From the NCBI RefSeq assembly GCF_030766935.1, contig NZ_JASERL010000004.1:649039-713038 (forward strand): a DNA stretch of 64,000 bases. The letters are read 5' to 3'. Source of the stretch: Streptomyces sp. KL109B (GTDB lineage: Bacteria; Actinomycetota; Actinomycetes; Streptomycetales; Streptomycetaceae). Each line of letters begins with the position of its first letter. Positions within the stretch are counted from its first letter, which is position 1. The position numbers and the translations under genes were made by a program. Shown one piece after another: positions 24,130-32,735 of this stretch. The notes beneath the pieces were generated by a model that saw only the letters and a program-made list of their open reading frames with translations, was not told where the DNA came from and ran no database searches.

Positions 24130-25663
24130 CCCCGACGGACACCACCAAGCCCCGCCGGCGATCGAGGCGCGGGCCCCACATCAAGCCCCTGCGGCGATTG
24201 AGCAGCGGGGTCCGGGGCGGAGCCCCGTGGCGTGGACCCCGGCGCGGCGCACGAGCACTCCCGGCCCGAGCCCCCCGCACCCTGCGGACCAGCTGCGCCG
24301 CCTCCCCGGCCAACCCCACCCCCACCGCAATCGCCAACGTCACCGCCGCAGCGTGCACAAGCCCGCCCACCCCATCCGTGGTCCGGCCGGAGGCAAGCGC
24401 CGCCAACGCCACGTACAACGCACTCCCCGGCAGCAACGGCGCGATCCCCGGAACGACCAGCGGCAGCACGGACTCCCGCCGCCGCCGCGCCACCACATGC
24501 CCGGCACACCCCACCCCCGCCGCCACCACCGCCGTACCGACCAGCGACGGAAGACCGAGGACGGCGAACTCGGCCGCCACCACGAACCCGCCGAGCCCGA
24601 GCAGCGCCACCGTCGGCCAGTCCCGCCGCGGCGTACGCGCCCGCGCCGCCACGGCCATCGAGAACACGGCGGCGCCCACCGCGGGCGCGCCCAGGTACTC
24701 GGCCCGCTCGGCCGTCGGCACGACCGGCGCCTCGAACCCGACGAGCCGCCCCATGCCGAGCACGGCCACCACACCCGTGACCACGGCCGCGAAGACCAGC
24801 ATCGCGTCGAAGAGCCGCCCGAGCGCGGTCAGATAGTGCCCGGTGAGCGCGTCCTGCACGGCGCTGACGAAGGTGGCGGTGGGCAGCAGCCCCAGCACGC
24901 CCGCGACCACGACGGACTGCACGGTCGACGCCGGCACGCTGTGGCTGAGCAGCACGGCGAGGACGGCGGCGGGCATCGCGGCGACGGCCGACCGGTAGAA
25001 CGCGGGCACGCCGTTGCGCCCCAGCCACCCACTGAGCAGCGCCCCGAGCGCCCCCGCGACGAACGCGCACACCGACGCGAGCGCGCCACCACCGAACGCG
25101 ATGCCACCGCCCGCCGCCACGAACCCGGTCTGCACCGGCACCCTCCACCGCGCCCACCGCCCCCGGTCCACGGGTGCGTCGAGGATCCGCGCGGTCGCGG
25201 CCCGCGCCTCGTCGAGCCCGAGCTGCCTGGCACTGATCCGCTCGACGAGGGCGTGGATGCGCTGCAACGTACGGAAGTCGGTGGCGTGCTTGCGGATCAC
25301 CCGGTTCGCGTGCAGCGGCGTCAGCTCGCCGGGCGCGTGCGCGGACAGCGACACGGAGGCGAGCGTGACGCCGGGCTCGCAGTAACTGAGCCCGTACGTC
25401 TCGGCGACGACGAGCATCCCGGCGACGGCCTCCTCGGCGGAGCCCCCGTACGAAAGCAGCGCCTCCCCGAGCCGGGTCGCGAGCTCGGCGACGCGCGCTC
25501 CGTACGCCTCCATGTCGACGCGCCCGTCGTCGTGCAGCAACTCCCCGCCGTACCCATAGCTTCTGGTCGGCTCGATGCCGCGCAGCCGGGGCAGCGCCTG
25601 CGCGAGCCAGGGGGCGGCGGGCGCGGCGGAGCGGTAGGGCGACGTGTCGTTCCTCACAGCCAT
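23981..25663 (-). CDS. Threonine/serine exporter-like membrane protein with extended C-terminus
   Basis: A 560-residue ThrE/DUF1212-type protein. A soluble N-terminal domain (about 30-150: GEALLSYGGSAEEA, LTPLHANRVIRKHATDFRTL) is followed by two sets of about five membrane helices (about 180-475). Beyond residue about 485 the sequence turns into Arg/Gly/Pro-rich residues. Part of this tail (APPRTPLLNRRRGL) is the translation of the dispersed repeat at 24182-24232, and the frame runs on for 149 nt antisense to ohrR. The native stop was probably lost or displaced. The start at 25663 has no competitor. Substrates are inferred from family only. Confidence 0.8.
   Translation of the reverse strand: MAVRNDTSPYRSAAPAAPWLAQALPRLRGIEPTRSYGYGGELLHDDGRVDMEAYGARVAELATRLGEALLSYGGSAEEAVAGMLVVAETYGLSYCEPGVTLASVSLSAHAPGELTPLHANRVIRKHATDFRTLQRIHALVERISARQLGLDEARAATARILDAPVDRGRWARWRVPVQTGFVAAGGGIAFGGGALASVCAFVAGALGALLSGWLGRNGVPAFYRSAVAAMPAAVLAVLLSHSVPASTVQSVVVAGVLGLLPTATFVSAVQDALTGHYLTALGRLFDAMLVFAAVVTGVVAVLGMGRLVGFEAPVVPTAERAEYLGAPAVGAAVFSMAVAARARTPRRDWPTVALLGLGGFVVAAEFAVLGLPSLVGTAVVAAGVGCAGHVVARRRRESVLPLVVPGIAPLLPGSALYVALAALASGRTTDGVGGLVHAAAVTLAIAVGVGLAGEAAQLVRRVRGARAGSARAPRRGPRHGAPPRTPLLNRRRGLMWGPRLDRRRGLVVSVGVRARRSPGPGSGGPGGSGGPRSPEGRDPSRRRSCAGPSRRAPSAWRRNR
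24182..24232 (+). repeat. Dispersed Streptomyces intergenic repeat, copy 2
   Basis: The first 37 bases, beginning caagcccctgcggcgattg, are identical to 39012 onward. It ends with ggggcggagcccc, a hairpin. A related partial sequence (aagccccgccggcgatcgag) stands just upstream at 24148. This copy lies inside the 3' part of the exporter reading frame. Confidence 0.85.
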
Positions 25664-25699
25664 GCGAATCGAGCGTAACGGACATGACGCCCATTTGGG

Positions 25700-28123
25700 T
25701 CAGTCGGTCGCGTAGCCCAGTTCCGCGAGCTTCCGCTCCACGTTCTCGACCTCCCGCCGCATGCCGGCCACCCGGTGCGCGTCGAGCGCCCGCCGGTAGA
25801 CGTCGACCGCCTCCGGGGTGCGGCCGGCCCGGATCAGCGCGCGGGCGAGATAGCCGAGGGTGATCGCCTCGTTTCCCCGGTAGCCGGAGTCCCGCAGCAG
25901 GTCGGCCGCCGCGCGGTGCGAGGCGAGCGCCTCCTCGACCCGCCCGGACCGCTCCTGGACCCCGCCGAGCTTGCTGAAGGCGATGCCCTGGCCGCGCAGG
26001 TCGCCCGACGCGTCGGCCAGTTCGGCGGAGTGCCGGTACGCCTCGGCCGCCTCGTCCGTGCGTCCGGCCTCGCGCAGCGCGTCCCCCAGGTAGCCGACGG
26101 CCAGCGCCTCACTGGAGCGGTCGCCGAAGCGGTCGGCCAGGTCCCGGGCGCGCGTGGTCACCTTCACGAGGTCGGCCGAGGCGTCCTGTCCGGTCCGCCG
26201 CGACCGGGCGCGCAGCACTTCGGACATCCCCACCAGCGAGGACACCGCCTCGTAGCTGTGCTGGTGGGCGACGGCGACATCGACGGCCGCTTCCAGGCAC
26301 GCGAGCCCCTCGTCGACGCGAGCGTGGTCGTCGCACAGCAGATAGCCGAGCAACTGGTGCGCCCACACCGCGTTCCGGGTGTCGCCCTCGGCGAGGGAGA
26401 TCGAGGCGGCAAGGCGCAGTTGCTCCTCGGCCTCGGCGTGGTGCGTCCGTCCCTCTGCGCGCAGAGCCCGCCCCAGGGTGCTCCTGGCCCGGCCTTCGGC
26501 CCAGCGGTCCCCGACCTCGGCCGCGGACTCCACGGCCGCGAGCGCCAGTCCCAGACCGTCGTACTCCGCGCGGCCCCACATGCCGGCGTAGTCCGCGAGC
26601 TGGAGCCGCCCGAGCATGCGCAGCCGCCGACCCGCCGGGCCCGTGAGCCGCTTGGCCGCGACCAGCGCCTGCCCGATCAGGTCCAGCCAGTCGCCGGAGA
26701 AGCCCCGCATCACGCAGTACCCGTCGAACGACAGACAGATCTCCGCGGCCCTGTCGAAGTGGCCGTGTTCAGCCGCAAGTTGAGGCACCTGAAGCAACGT
26801 CGTGAACTCGCTGTCGAGCAGCCGCACCGCCGCGTTCTTGTCGGCGATGCCGACCCGCTCACCCCGTTCGAGCACGTCCGGCGCCACCGAGCCGAGCAGT
26901 CCGGCGGCGGCCCCCAGCACCTCCGCGTAGTGGTCGAGGAGCCGGACCACGGCGGCCGGTTCCGGCTCCCGCTCGGCGACTTCGGCGGCGTACAGGCGCA
27001 CCAGGTCGTGCATCCGCCAGCGCCGTTCGGACCGCTTGCCGCGGCTCTCCACGAGGTGGGTGCGGCGCAGCGCCTCCAGTTGCCGCCGCGCCGTGCGGGC
27101 GTCCGTGCCGAGGAGCTGCCCGACGAGCGCCTCCGAAGCGCCGGGCCCCGGCACCAGGGACAGCAGCCGGAACAGCCGCGCCCGCTCCGCCGGCAGCCTC
27201 TCGTACGAGAGCGTGAACGCGGCCCGCACCGAGCGCTGCGCACGCTCCAGCTCGTCCAGACGGTCCCCGGCATCGACCAAGTAGCCGTGGAATTCCCCGA
27301 GTTCGAGTTCCAGGTCGTCAGCAAGTCGGGCGGCGACGATCTGCAGCGCAAGCGGCAGCCGCCCGCACAGCTCGACGATCCGCGACGCCGCGTCCGGCTC
27401 CTCGGCGACCCGGGGGTCCTCGCCGCCCGCGCTCTGCCGCAGGGCGAGCGCGAGCAGCCGCACGCCCGCCTCCGGGGTGAGGACGTCCAGGGCCACCCGG
27501 CGGGCGTCGAGGCCGTCGAGCAGTTCGCGCGAGGTGACCAGCGCGGCCCCGCCGCCGTCCGCCGGGAGCAGCGGCGCGGCCTGGTCGGGATCGGCGGCGT
27601 TGTCCACGACGACGAGGAGGGGGTGGCCGCCGTCCGCGTACGCCTTGAGGAGCGTGCGGTACAGGGCCGCCCTGGCGTCGGTGTCCTCGGGCATCTGCTC
27701 GGCGGCGACACCGAGCCTGCGCAGCAGCGAGAAGAGCGCGTCGTGCGGGCGTACGGCGCGCTGCCGGTCGTACCCGAAGAGGTCGATGAAGAGCGCCCCG
27801 CCGGAAAAGCACTCCTCGGGCCCTGTCATCAAGTGGGCTGCCTGCAGGGCGAGTTCCGTCTTCCCGACGCCACCGAGCCCCGAAATGACGGTGACCCGCG
27901 CCGAGTCAGGTTCCGCCCCGGACACGAATCCGCCCACCACGCGCTCCAGGTCCGCGTCGCGCCCGGTGAACGTCTTCCGCGGCGCGGGCAGCCCGCCCAG
28001 CGCGGGCAGCATCTCGCGCGGCGTCCGCACCACCACATGGCCGCCCTGGACGACGGGCCCCAGAAACACGCCACCGTCCACGTGGTTGTACGTGGTGTAC
28101 GAGGACGGTGCGGTAGTGGACAC
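25700..28123 (-). CDS. NB-ARC/TPR STAND NTPase
   Basis: An 807-residue signal-transduction ATPase. The first 35 residues carry a Gly-rich beta motif (DGGVFLGPVVQGGHVVV) seen at the head of many actinobacterial STAND proteins. The NB-ARC domain follows: GRDADLE linker, P-loop SGLGGVGKTE at about 81-90, Walker B-like LLVVVDNA and LVTSRE. A winged-helix-like part (RWRMHDLVRLYAAE) and a long TPR array (about 440-800) complete it. The GTG at 28123 is preferred; AGGGTGG lies upstream. It diverges from an AraC regulator with a 56-bp gap. No toxin-like or nuclease effector domain is visible, so a sensor or regulator is as likely as a defence protein. Confidence 0.85.
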   Translation of the reverse strand: MSTTAPSSYTTYNHVDGGVFLGPVVQGGHVVVRTPREMLPALGGLPAPRKTFTGRDADLERVVGGFVSGAEPDSARVTVISGLGGVGKTELALQAAHLMTGPEECFSGGALFIDLFGYDRQRAVRPHDALFSLLRRLGVAAEQMPEDTDARAALYRTLLKAYADGGHPLLVVVDNAADPDQAAPLLPADGGGAALVTSRELLDGLDARRVALDVLTPEAGVRLLALALRQSAGGEDPRVAEEPDAASRIVELCGRLPLALQIVAARLADDLELELGEFHGYLVDAGDRLDELERAQRSVRAAFTLSYERLPAERARLFRLLSLVPGPGASEALVGQLLGTDARTARRQLEALRRTHLVESRGKRSERRWRMHDLVRLYAAEVAEREPEPAAVVRLLDHYAEVLGAAAGLLGSVAPDVLERGERVGIADKNAAVRLLDSEFTTLLQVPQLAAEHGHFDRAAEICLSFDGYCVMRGFSGDWLDLIGQALVAAKRLTGPAGRRLRMLGRLQLADYAGMWGRAEYDGLGLALAAVESAAEVGDRWAEGRARSTLGRALRAEGRTHHAEAEEQLRLAASISLAEGDTRNAVWAHQLLGYLLCDDHARVDEGLACLEAAVDVAVAHQHSYEAVSSLVGMSEVLRARSRRTGQDASADLVKVTTRARDLADRFGDRSSEALAVGYLGDALREAGRTDEAAEAYRHSAELADASGDLRGQGIAFSKLGGVQERSGRVEEALASHRAAADLLRDSGYRGNEAITLGYLARALIRAGRTPEAVDVYRRALDAHRVAGMRREVENVERKLAELGYATD

Positions 28124-28179
28124 CGGGCCACCCTGCCACCGCCGGGCCGGGCGGGGAAGGGTGTGCCACCATCGACAAA

Positions 28180-28674
28180 ATGGAAGGCCCCGCCGCACCC
28201 CTGCCCCAGGCCACCGCCCACCTCGCCCGCCTGCGCCAACTGCGCGCCGCCAAGGACGCCATGGACCGGGACTGGGCCGACGCGGAGCTGAACCTCGACG
28301 CGGTGGCGGCCCACGCCGGCTACTCGCGCTCGCACTTCGTCCGCGCGTTCAAGGCGGCGTACGGGCAGACCCCCGGCCAGTACCTCTCGCAGCGCCGCAT
28401 CGAGCGCGCGGCGGAGATGCTGCGCACCTGCGACCTGACCATCACCGAGATCTGCCACCTGGTCGGCTTCACCGGCCTCGGCACGTTCACCACCCGCTTC
28501 AAGCAGCACACGGGCCAGACCCCCGGCGAGTACCGCCGCGAACGCCTCGGCCGCGGCGCCGCCCTCATCCCCGGCTGCTACGCCCTGCTATGGGCAGGCG
28601 GCTTCCACCCAACGAGGAACAGCACAACCAGGGACAGCCCGACCAGAGACAGCAATTCTGAGGAAGCCCACTGA
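28180..28674 (+). CDS. AraC-family transcriptional regulator
   Basis: A 164-residue protein. The N-terminal two thirds hold the double helix-turn-helix DNA-binding domain (LDAVAAHAGYSRSHFVRAFK; ITEICHLVGFTGLGTFTTRFK), without an attached sensor domain. The Ser/Thr/Asn-rich tail after about residue 140 is low complexity. There is no clear Shine-Dalgarno, so the mRNA may be leaderless. It diverges from the STAND gene and precedes a VOC-protein gene by 52 bp, with which it may be cotranscribed. Confidence 0.88.
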   Translation: MEGPAAPLPQATAHLARLRQLRAAKDAMDRDWADAELNLDAVAAHAGYSRSHFVRAFKAAYGQTPGQYLSQRRIERAAEMLRTCDLTITEICHLVGFTGLGTFTTRFKQHTGQTPGEYRRERLGRGAALIPGCYALLWAGGFHPTRNSTTRDSPTRDSNSEEAH

Positions 28675-28726
28675 CAGAACCGCTGCCTACGGTGGAACGG
28701 CCACATCGAACACACCGGGAGCCCCC

Positions 28727-29161
28727 ATGATCAAAGGCGTCGGCATCACCACCATCTGGACGCTCGACCAGGAACGTACGAAGACGTTCTTCACCGAGAA
28801 GCTCGGCATGGAACTCCGCACCGACATGTCCATGGGCGACTCCCGCTGGATCACCGTGGGCGCCAAGGACCAGCCCGAGTTCGAGTTCGCCCTGATGCGC
28901 CCCGACGGCCACGGCGTCGACCCCGAGTCCGCCAAGGCCCTCACCGAACTCGTCGCCAAGGGCGCGATCGGCGGCGGCGCGCTGCGCACCGACGACTGCC
29001 GCGGCGACTACGAGACGTTCAGGGCGCGCGGCGTCGAGTTCCTCCAGGAGCCGAAGGAACGCCCGTACGGCATCGAGGCCGTCTTCCGCGACGACAACGG
29101 CAACTGGTACTCGCTGACCGAACGCAACGAGGAACTCGACCTCTCCAAGGAGTGGGCGTGA
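28727..29161 (+). CDS. VOC-superfamily (glyoxalase/bleomycin-resistance fold) protein
   Basis: A 144-residue protein, two beta-alpha-beta-beta-beta modules: GVGITTIWTLDQERTKTFFTEKLGMEL at the N-terminus and GIEAVFRDDNGNWYSLTER at the C-terminus, with the metal-ligand region of the family. Streptomyces proteins of this kind are often annotated glyoxalase without tested function. The stop overlaps the start of the next gene (GTGA), so the two are coupled. Confidence 0.88.
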   Translation: MIKGVGITTIWTLDQERTKTFFTEKLGMELRTDMSMGDSRWITVGAKDQPEFEFALMRPDGHGVDPESAKALTELVAKGAIGGGALRTDDCRGDYETFRARGVEFLQEPKERPYGIEAVFRDDNGNWYSLTERNEELDLSKEWA

Positions 29162-30021
29162 CCAGCACCCCCGCCCCCACTCCCGCCCCCGACAACACCG
29201 CCGAGCGCTGCGCCCTGTGGCGCGCGATGCACGTCCAGGTCGACGCGGCTCCGCACGTGCTCACGGACGAGGTCGGCCTGCGCCTGCTGGCCCCCGCCCC
29301 CGACTGGCGCGAACGCCCCGACATGGAGCCGACGGCGACCCGCGGTTTCCGCGCGGCGATGGTCTCACGGGCCCGCTTCATCGAGGACCTGGTGGAGCAG
29401 CAGTCGGCCCGCGGAGTCGACCAGTACGTCATCCTCGGCGCGGGCCTGGACACGCTGGCCCAGCGCCGCCCGGAGCTCGCCGCCCGCCTCGACATCTACG
29501 AGGTGGACCAGCCCGCCCCGCAGTCCTGGAAGCGCGCCCGCCTCGAAGCGCTCGGCTACGGGATCCCGCCCCGCCTGCACCTCGTCCCCGTCGACTTCGA
29601 GGCCCGGGAGTCCTGGTGGGACGGGCTCACGGCGACCGGTTTCGACCCGCGCCGCCCGGCGCTCGTCGTGTCGACGGGCGTCGCCATGTACCTCACCCGC
29701 GAGGCCACGGCCGCCACCCTCGCGCAGACCGCGAAACTGGCCCCGGGCTCGACCCTCGCCCTCTCCTTCATCCTCCCGGCCGACCTCCTCGACGCGACGG
29801 ACCGCCCCGGTATGGAGACCAGCAAGCAGGGCGCGAGCGCAGCCGGCACCCCGTTCCGCAGCTTCTACACGCCCGAGGACATCCTCACCCTCGCCCACGA
29901 GGCAGGCTTCGCAACCACCCACCACGTACCGGGCACGCAACTCGCGACCCGCTACTTCTCGGCCCGCCCGGACGCCCTGCGCCCATCGAGCGGCGAGGAC
30001 TTCCTCCTGGCCACCACCTGA
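29158..30021 (+). CDS. SAM-dependent methyltransferase, leucine carboxyl methyltransferase-like
   Basis: About 287 residues of the TIGR00027/PPM1-like class. Motifs are FIEDLVEQQSARGVDQYVIL followed by GAGLDTLAQRRPEL (SAM site, about 84-108), an acidic EVDQP, and VVSTGVAMYLTREA. The GTG at 29158 overlaps the previous stop by 4 nt and was preferred to the GTG at 29152. Substrate is unknown. Confidence 0.85.
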   Translation: MTSTPAPTPAPDNTAERCALWRAMHVQVDAAPHVLTDEVGLRLLAPAPDWRERPDMEPTATRGFRAAMVSRARFIEDLVEQQSARGVDQYVILGAGLDTLAQRRPELAARLDIYEVDQPAPQSWKRARLEALGYGIPPRLHLVPVDFEARESWWDGLTATGFDPRRPALVVSTGVAMYLTREATAATLAQTAKLAPGSTLALSFILPADLLDATDRPGMETSKQGASAAGTPFRSFYTPEDILTLAHEAGFATTHHVPGTQLATRYFSARPDALRPSSGEDFLLATT

Positions 30022-30054
30022 CGCGCGAGCACCTGCCGCGCAAGCGGCGCGCCC

Positions 30055-30095
30055 TGTGACCCCGAACCCCAACCTGGCTGGGGTTCGGGGTCACA
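30055..30095. terminator. Bidirectional terminator between methyltransferase and TetR genes
   Basis: A perfect 17-bp stem (tgtgaccccgaacccca and its complement) with a 7-nt loop. One arm contains the TetR stop codon (30091-30093). Confidence 0.85.
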
Positions 30096-30726
30096 GTGCC
30101 TTCAGTGCTGCTGCCGTCGCCGCCGCCAGCCGCTTCAGGTGGCCCTTCGGCAGCTTCGGCGCGCGGACGACCACCGTGCGCCAGTACAGGGGGCCTGAGA
30201 TCAGGTCGAGTGCCAGTTCCTCGTCGAGGTCCGCGCTCAGCTCGCCGCGGTCCACCGCCGCTCGTACGACGCCGCTCGCCACGCCGTGCTGCCCCTCGCG
30301 CAGCGCCTTCTGGAGGGCCTCGGCGATCTCCTCGTTGCGGGCCGCCTCCGCCTGGAGGTCGGGGATGATCTGGCCGGCGACGGGGTGGCGGAGGGCGCGT
30401 GAGGTGACCTCGTACAACAGTCGTAGGTCGCCCTCCAGAGTGCCCGTGTCCGGCTGCGGCAGGCCCTGCACCGCTATCGCCGATACCAGGTCGAGGACCA
30501 GGTGCAGCTTGGACTTCCAGCGGCGGTAGACCGCCGTCTTCCCGACGCCCGCGCGGCGCGCGATGCCCTCGATGGACATGCGCGCGTAGCCGACCGAGGC
30601 CAGTTCCTCGAAGACGGCCGTGCGGATGGCGTCCGTCACGTCCTCGCGCAGGACGGCCGCACCGGCGGGGGCCCGGCGGCGCGTCGGCTTGGGGGAGTCG
30701 GCGTTGGTCGGCATATGGCGAATCAT
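30091..30726 (-). CDS. TetR-family transcriptional regulator
   Basis: A 211-residue regulator with an N-terminal TetR helix-turn-helix (ELASVGYARMSIEGIARRAG, then VGKTAVYRRWKSK) and a C-terminal ligand domain (PVAGQIIPDLQAEAARNEE; SGPLYWRTVV). The start is uncertain: 30726 or ATG 30714, neither with a Shine-Dalgarno. It diverges from the polysaccharide-exporter genes and may control them. Confidence 0.9.
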   Translation of the reverse strand: MIRHMPTNADSPKPTRRRAPAGAAVLREDVTDAIRTAVFEELASVGYARMSIEGIARRAGVGKTAVYRRWKSKLHLVLDLVSAIAVQGLPQPDTGTLEGDLRLLYEVTSRALRHPVAGQIIPDLQAEAARNEEIAEALQKALREGQHGVASGVVRAAVDRGELSADLDEELALDLISGPLYWRTVVVRAPKLPKGHLKRLAAATAAALKAL

Positions 30727-30870
30727 AAGGGCGCTGCTGCGCGAGGACGAAACGGTTGCGTTCCGACGTCGATTCGCCCTACTCTCACGTCACGACGATA
30801 CGGACCCGTCCCGACGTGAACGGCGGGTGAACAGCCGCCGTCACCCCACCCCCGACCGAAAGCAGCGGAT

Positions 30871-31797
30871 GTGAGTCAGGTCCTGGACGCGCCTTCCCCG
30901 CAGGAGGCGCCGCGGCCCGTCCCCACCCCGGACGATCCGGCGGCCCTCGCCGCCCGGTACGGGCTGAGCGTCAGCGGCGCGCGGCCCTCCCTGCCCGCCT
31001 ACGTACGCCAGTTGTGGCAGCGCAGGCACTTCATCTCGTCCTTCTCGACCGCCAAGCTCACCGCCCAGTACAGCCAGGCGAAGCTGGGCCAGGTCTGGCA
31101 GGTGCTGACGCCGCTGCTGAACGCGGCGGTCTACTACCTCATCTTCGGCAAGCTCATGGGCACCAGCCGGGGCGTGCCGGACTACATTCCGTTCCTGGTC
31201 ACGGGCGTGTTCGTGTGGACGTTCACGCAGTCGTCCGTGATGGCGGGGACGAAGGCGATCTCCGGGAGCCTCGGTCTCGTGCGGGCGCTGCACTTCCCGC
31301 GTGCCTCGCTCCCGATCTCGTACTGCCTCCAGCAGCTCCAGCAGTTGCTGTTCTCGATGTGCGCGCTCGTGGTGATCCTGCTGGCGACGGGCGTGCCGCC
31401 GGCGGTGTCGTGGCTGCTGGCCGTGCCCGCGCTCACGCTGCAGTTCACGTTCAACACCGGGCTGGCGCTGATCATGGCGCGGCTCGGCTCGAAGACCCCG
31501 GACCTCGCGCAGCTGATGCCGTTCCTGCTGCGTACGTGGATGTACGCGTCGGGTGTCATGTGGAGCCTGACGCATCTGACGGCCGGGCGGGACGTTCCGG
31601 CGGTCGTGACGACGCTGCTTCAGATCAATCCGGCCGCCGTCTACATCGACCTGATGCGCTTCGCGCTCATCGACAGCTTCACCGCCGGTCAACTGCCGCC
31701 GCACATCTGGGCGTTGGCGGCCGGCTGGGCGCTGCTCGCCGGGGTCGGCGGGTTCATCTACTTCTGGAAGGCCGAGGAGACGTACGGACGTGGCTGA
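30871..31797 (+). CDS. ABC-2 polysaccharide/teichoic acid export permease (TagG-like)
   Basis: A 308-residue permease. After a Pro-rich cytoplasmic tail, the region WQRRHFISSFSTAKLTAQYSQ and about six membrane helices fit the O-antigen/teichoic acid ABC-2 exporters. The GTG at 30871 starts the frame. The next gene, its ATPase, starts 8 nt before this stop. Together they would flip or export an undecaprenyl-linked polymer. The GT2/TagF fusion gene 10 kb upstream could make its substrate. Confidence 0.9.
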   Translation: MSQVLDAPSPQEAPRPVPTPDDPAALAARYGLSVSGARPSLPAYVRQLWQRRHFISSFSTAKLTAQYSQAKLGQVWQVLTPLLNAAVYYLIFGKLMGTSRGVPDYIPFLVTGVFVWTFTQSSVMAGTKAISGSLGLVRALHFPRASLPISYCLQQLQQLLFSMCALVVILLATGVPPAVSWLLAVPALTLQFTFNTGLALIMARLGSKTPDLAQLMPFLLRTWMYASGVMWSLTHLTAGRDVPAVVTTLLQINPAAVYIDLMRFALIDSFTAGQLPPHIWALAAGWALLAGVGGFIYFWKAEETYGRG

Positions 31798-32647
31798 GAA
31801 CACCACCGAAGAACAGCGGGTGCCGACCGTCGTCGCCGACAGCGTCGACATCGTCTATCGCGTCAACGGGACGGGAGCCGGTCGCGGCGCCGCCACCGCT
31901 GCCCTCAGTCGCATCCTCGGCGGGAAGAAGAAGGCCGAGCGGCGGGCGGGGGTGCGGACCGTGCATGCCGTACGGGGTGTCTCGTTCACCGCGTACCGGG
32001 GTGAGGCCATCGGGCTCATCGGCACCAACGGGTCGGGGAAGTCCACCCTGTTGAAGGCCGTCGCCGGGCTGCTGCCCACCGAGAACGGGGCGATCTACAC
32101 CGACGGGCAGCCCTCGCTGCTCGGTGTGAACGCGGCGCTGATGAACGACCTCACCGGTGAGCGCAATGTGCGGCTCGGGGGGCTCGCGATGGGCATGAGC
32201 CCTGGGCAGGTGCGGGAGCGGTACGACGAGATCGTCGACTTCTCGGGGATCAATGAGAAGGGCGACTTCATTACGTTGCCGATGCGCACGTATTCGTCGG
32301 GCATGGCGGCCCGGCTGCGGTTCTCCATCGCCGTCGCCAAGGAGCACGACGTACTGCTCATCGACGAGGCGCTCGCCACCGGCGACCGGCCCTTCCAGAA
32401 GCGGTCCGAGGCGCGCATCAAGGAGCTGCGCGAGCGGGCCGGGACCGTCTTCCTCGTCAGTCACAGCAACAAGTCCATCCGGGACACCTGCGACCGGGTG
32501 CTCTGGCTGGAGCGCGGCGAACTGCGGATGGACGGGCCGACCGAGGACGTCCTCAAGGAGTACGAGGCGTTCAGCAACGCCACCGGTACCGGCAAGGCGA
32601 AGGCGAAGAAGGAGAAGGAGAAGGCGAAGGTTCCTGCTGCTGCCTAG
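31790..32647 (+). CDS. ABC polysaccharide exporter ATP-binding protein (TagH-like)
   Basis: A 285-residue ATPase with Walker A GTNGSGKST, a Q-loop region, signature YSSGMAARLRFSIAVA, Walker B VLLIDEALATGD and H-loop VSHS. The EALATGD and signature forms are typical of polysaccharide exporters. The tail is lysine-rich (KAKAKKEKEKAK). Unlike B. subtilis TagH it has no large C-terminal domain. It overlaps the permease gene by 8 nt. Confidence 0.93.
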   Translation: MAENTTEEQRVPTVVADSVDIVYRVNGTGAGRGAATAALSRILGGKKKAERRAGVRTVHAVRGVSFTAYRGEAIGLIGTNGSGKSTLLKAVAGLLPTENGAIYTDGQPSLLGVNAALMNDLTGERNVRLGGLAMGMSPGQVRERYDEIVDFSGINEKGDFITLPMRTYSSGMAARLRFSIAVAKEHDVLLIDEALATGDRPFQKRSEARIKELRERAGTVFLVSHSNKSIRDTCDRVLWLERGELRMDGPTEDVLKEYEAFSNATGTGKAKAKKEKEKAKVPAAA

Positions 32648-32660
32648 CGGCGGGTGCGTA

Positions 32661-32707
32661 GACGGGGGCGCCCCGAGCCGGATGGATCGGCTCGGGGCGC
32701 CCCCGTC
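32661..32707. terminator. Bidirectional terminator between exporter and gdh
   Basis: A perfect 20-bp stem (gacgggggcgccccgagccg and its complement) with a 7-nt loop lies 14 nt after the exporter ATPase stop and 29 nt after the gdh stop. Confidence 0.9.
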
Positions 32708-32735
32708 TTCGTAGGCCCTTAAGGCCCTAACGGTC

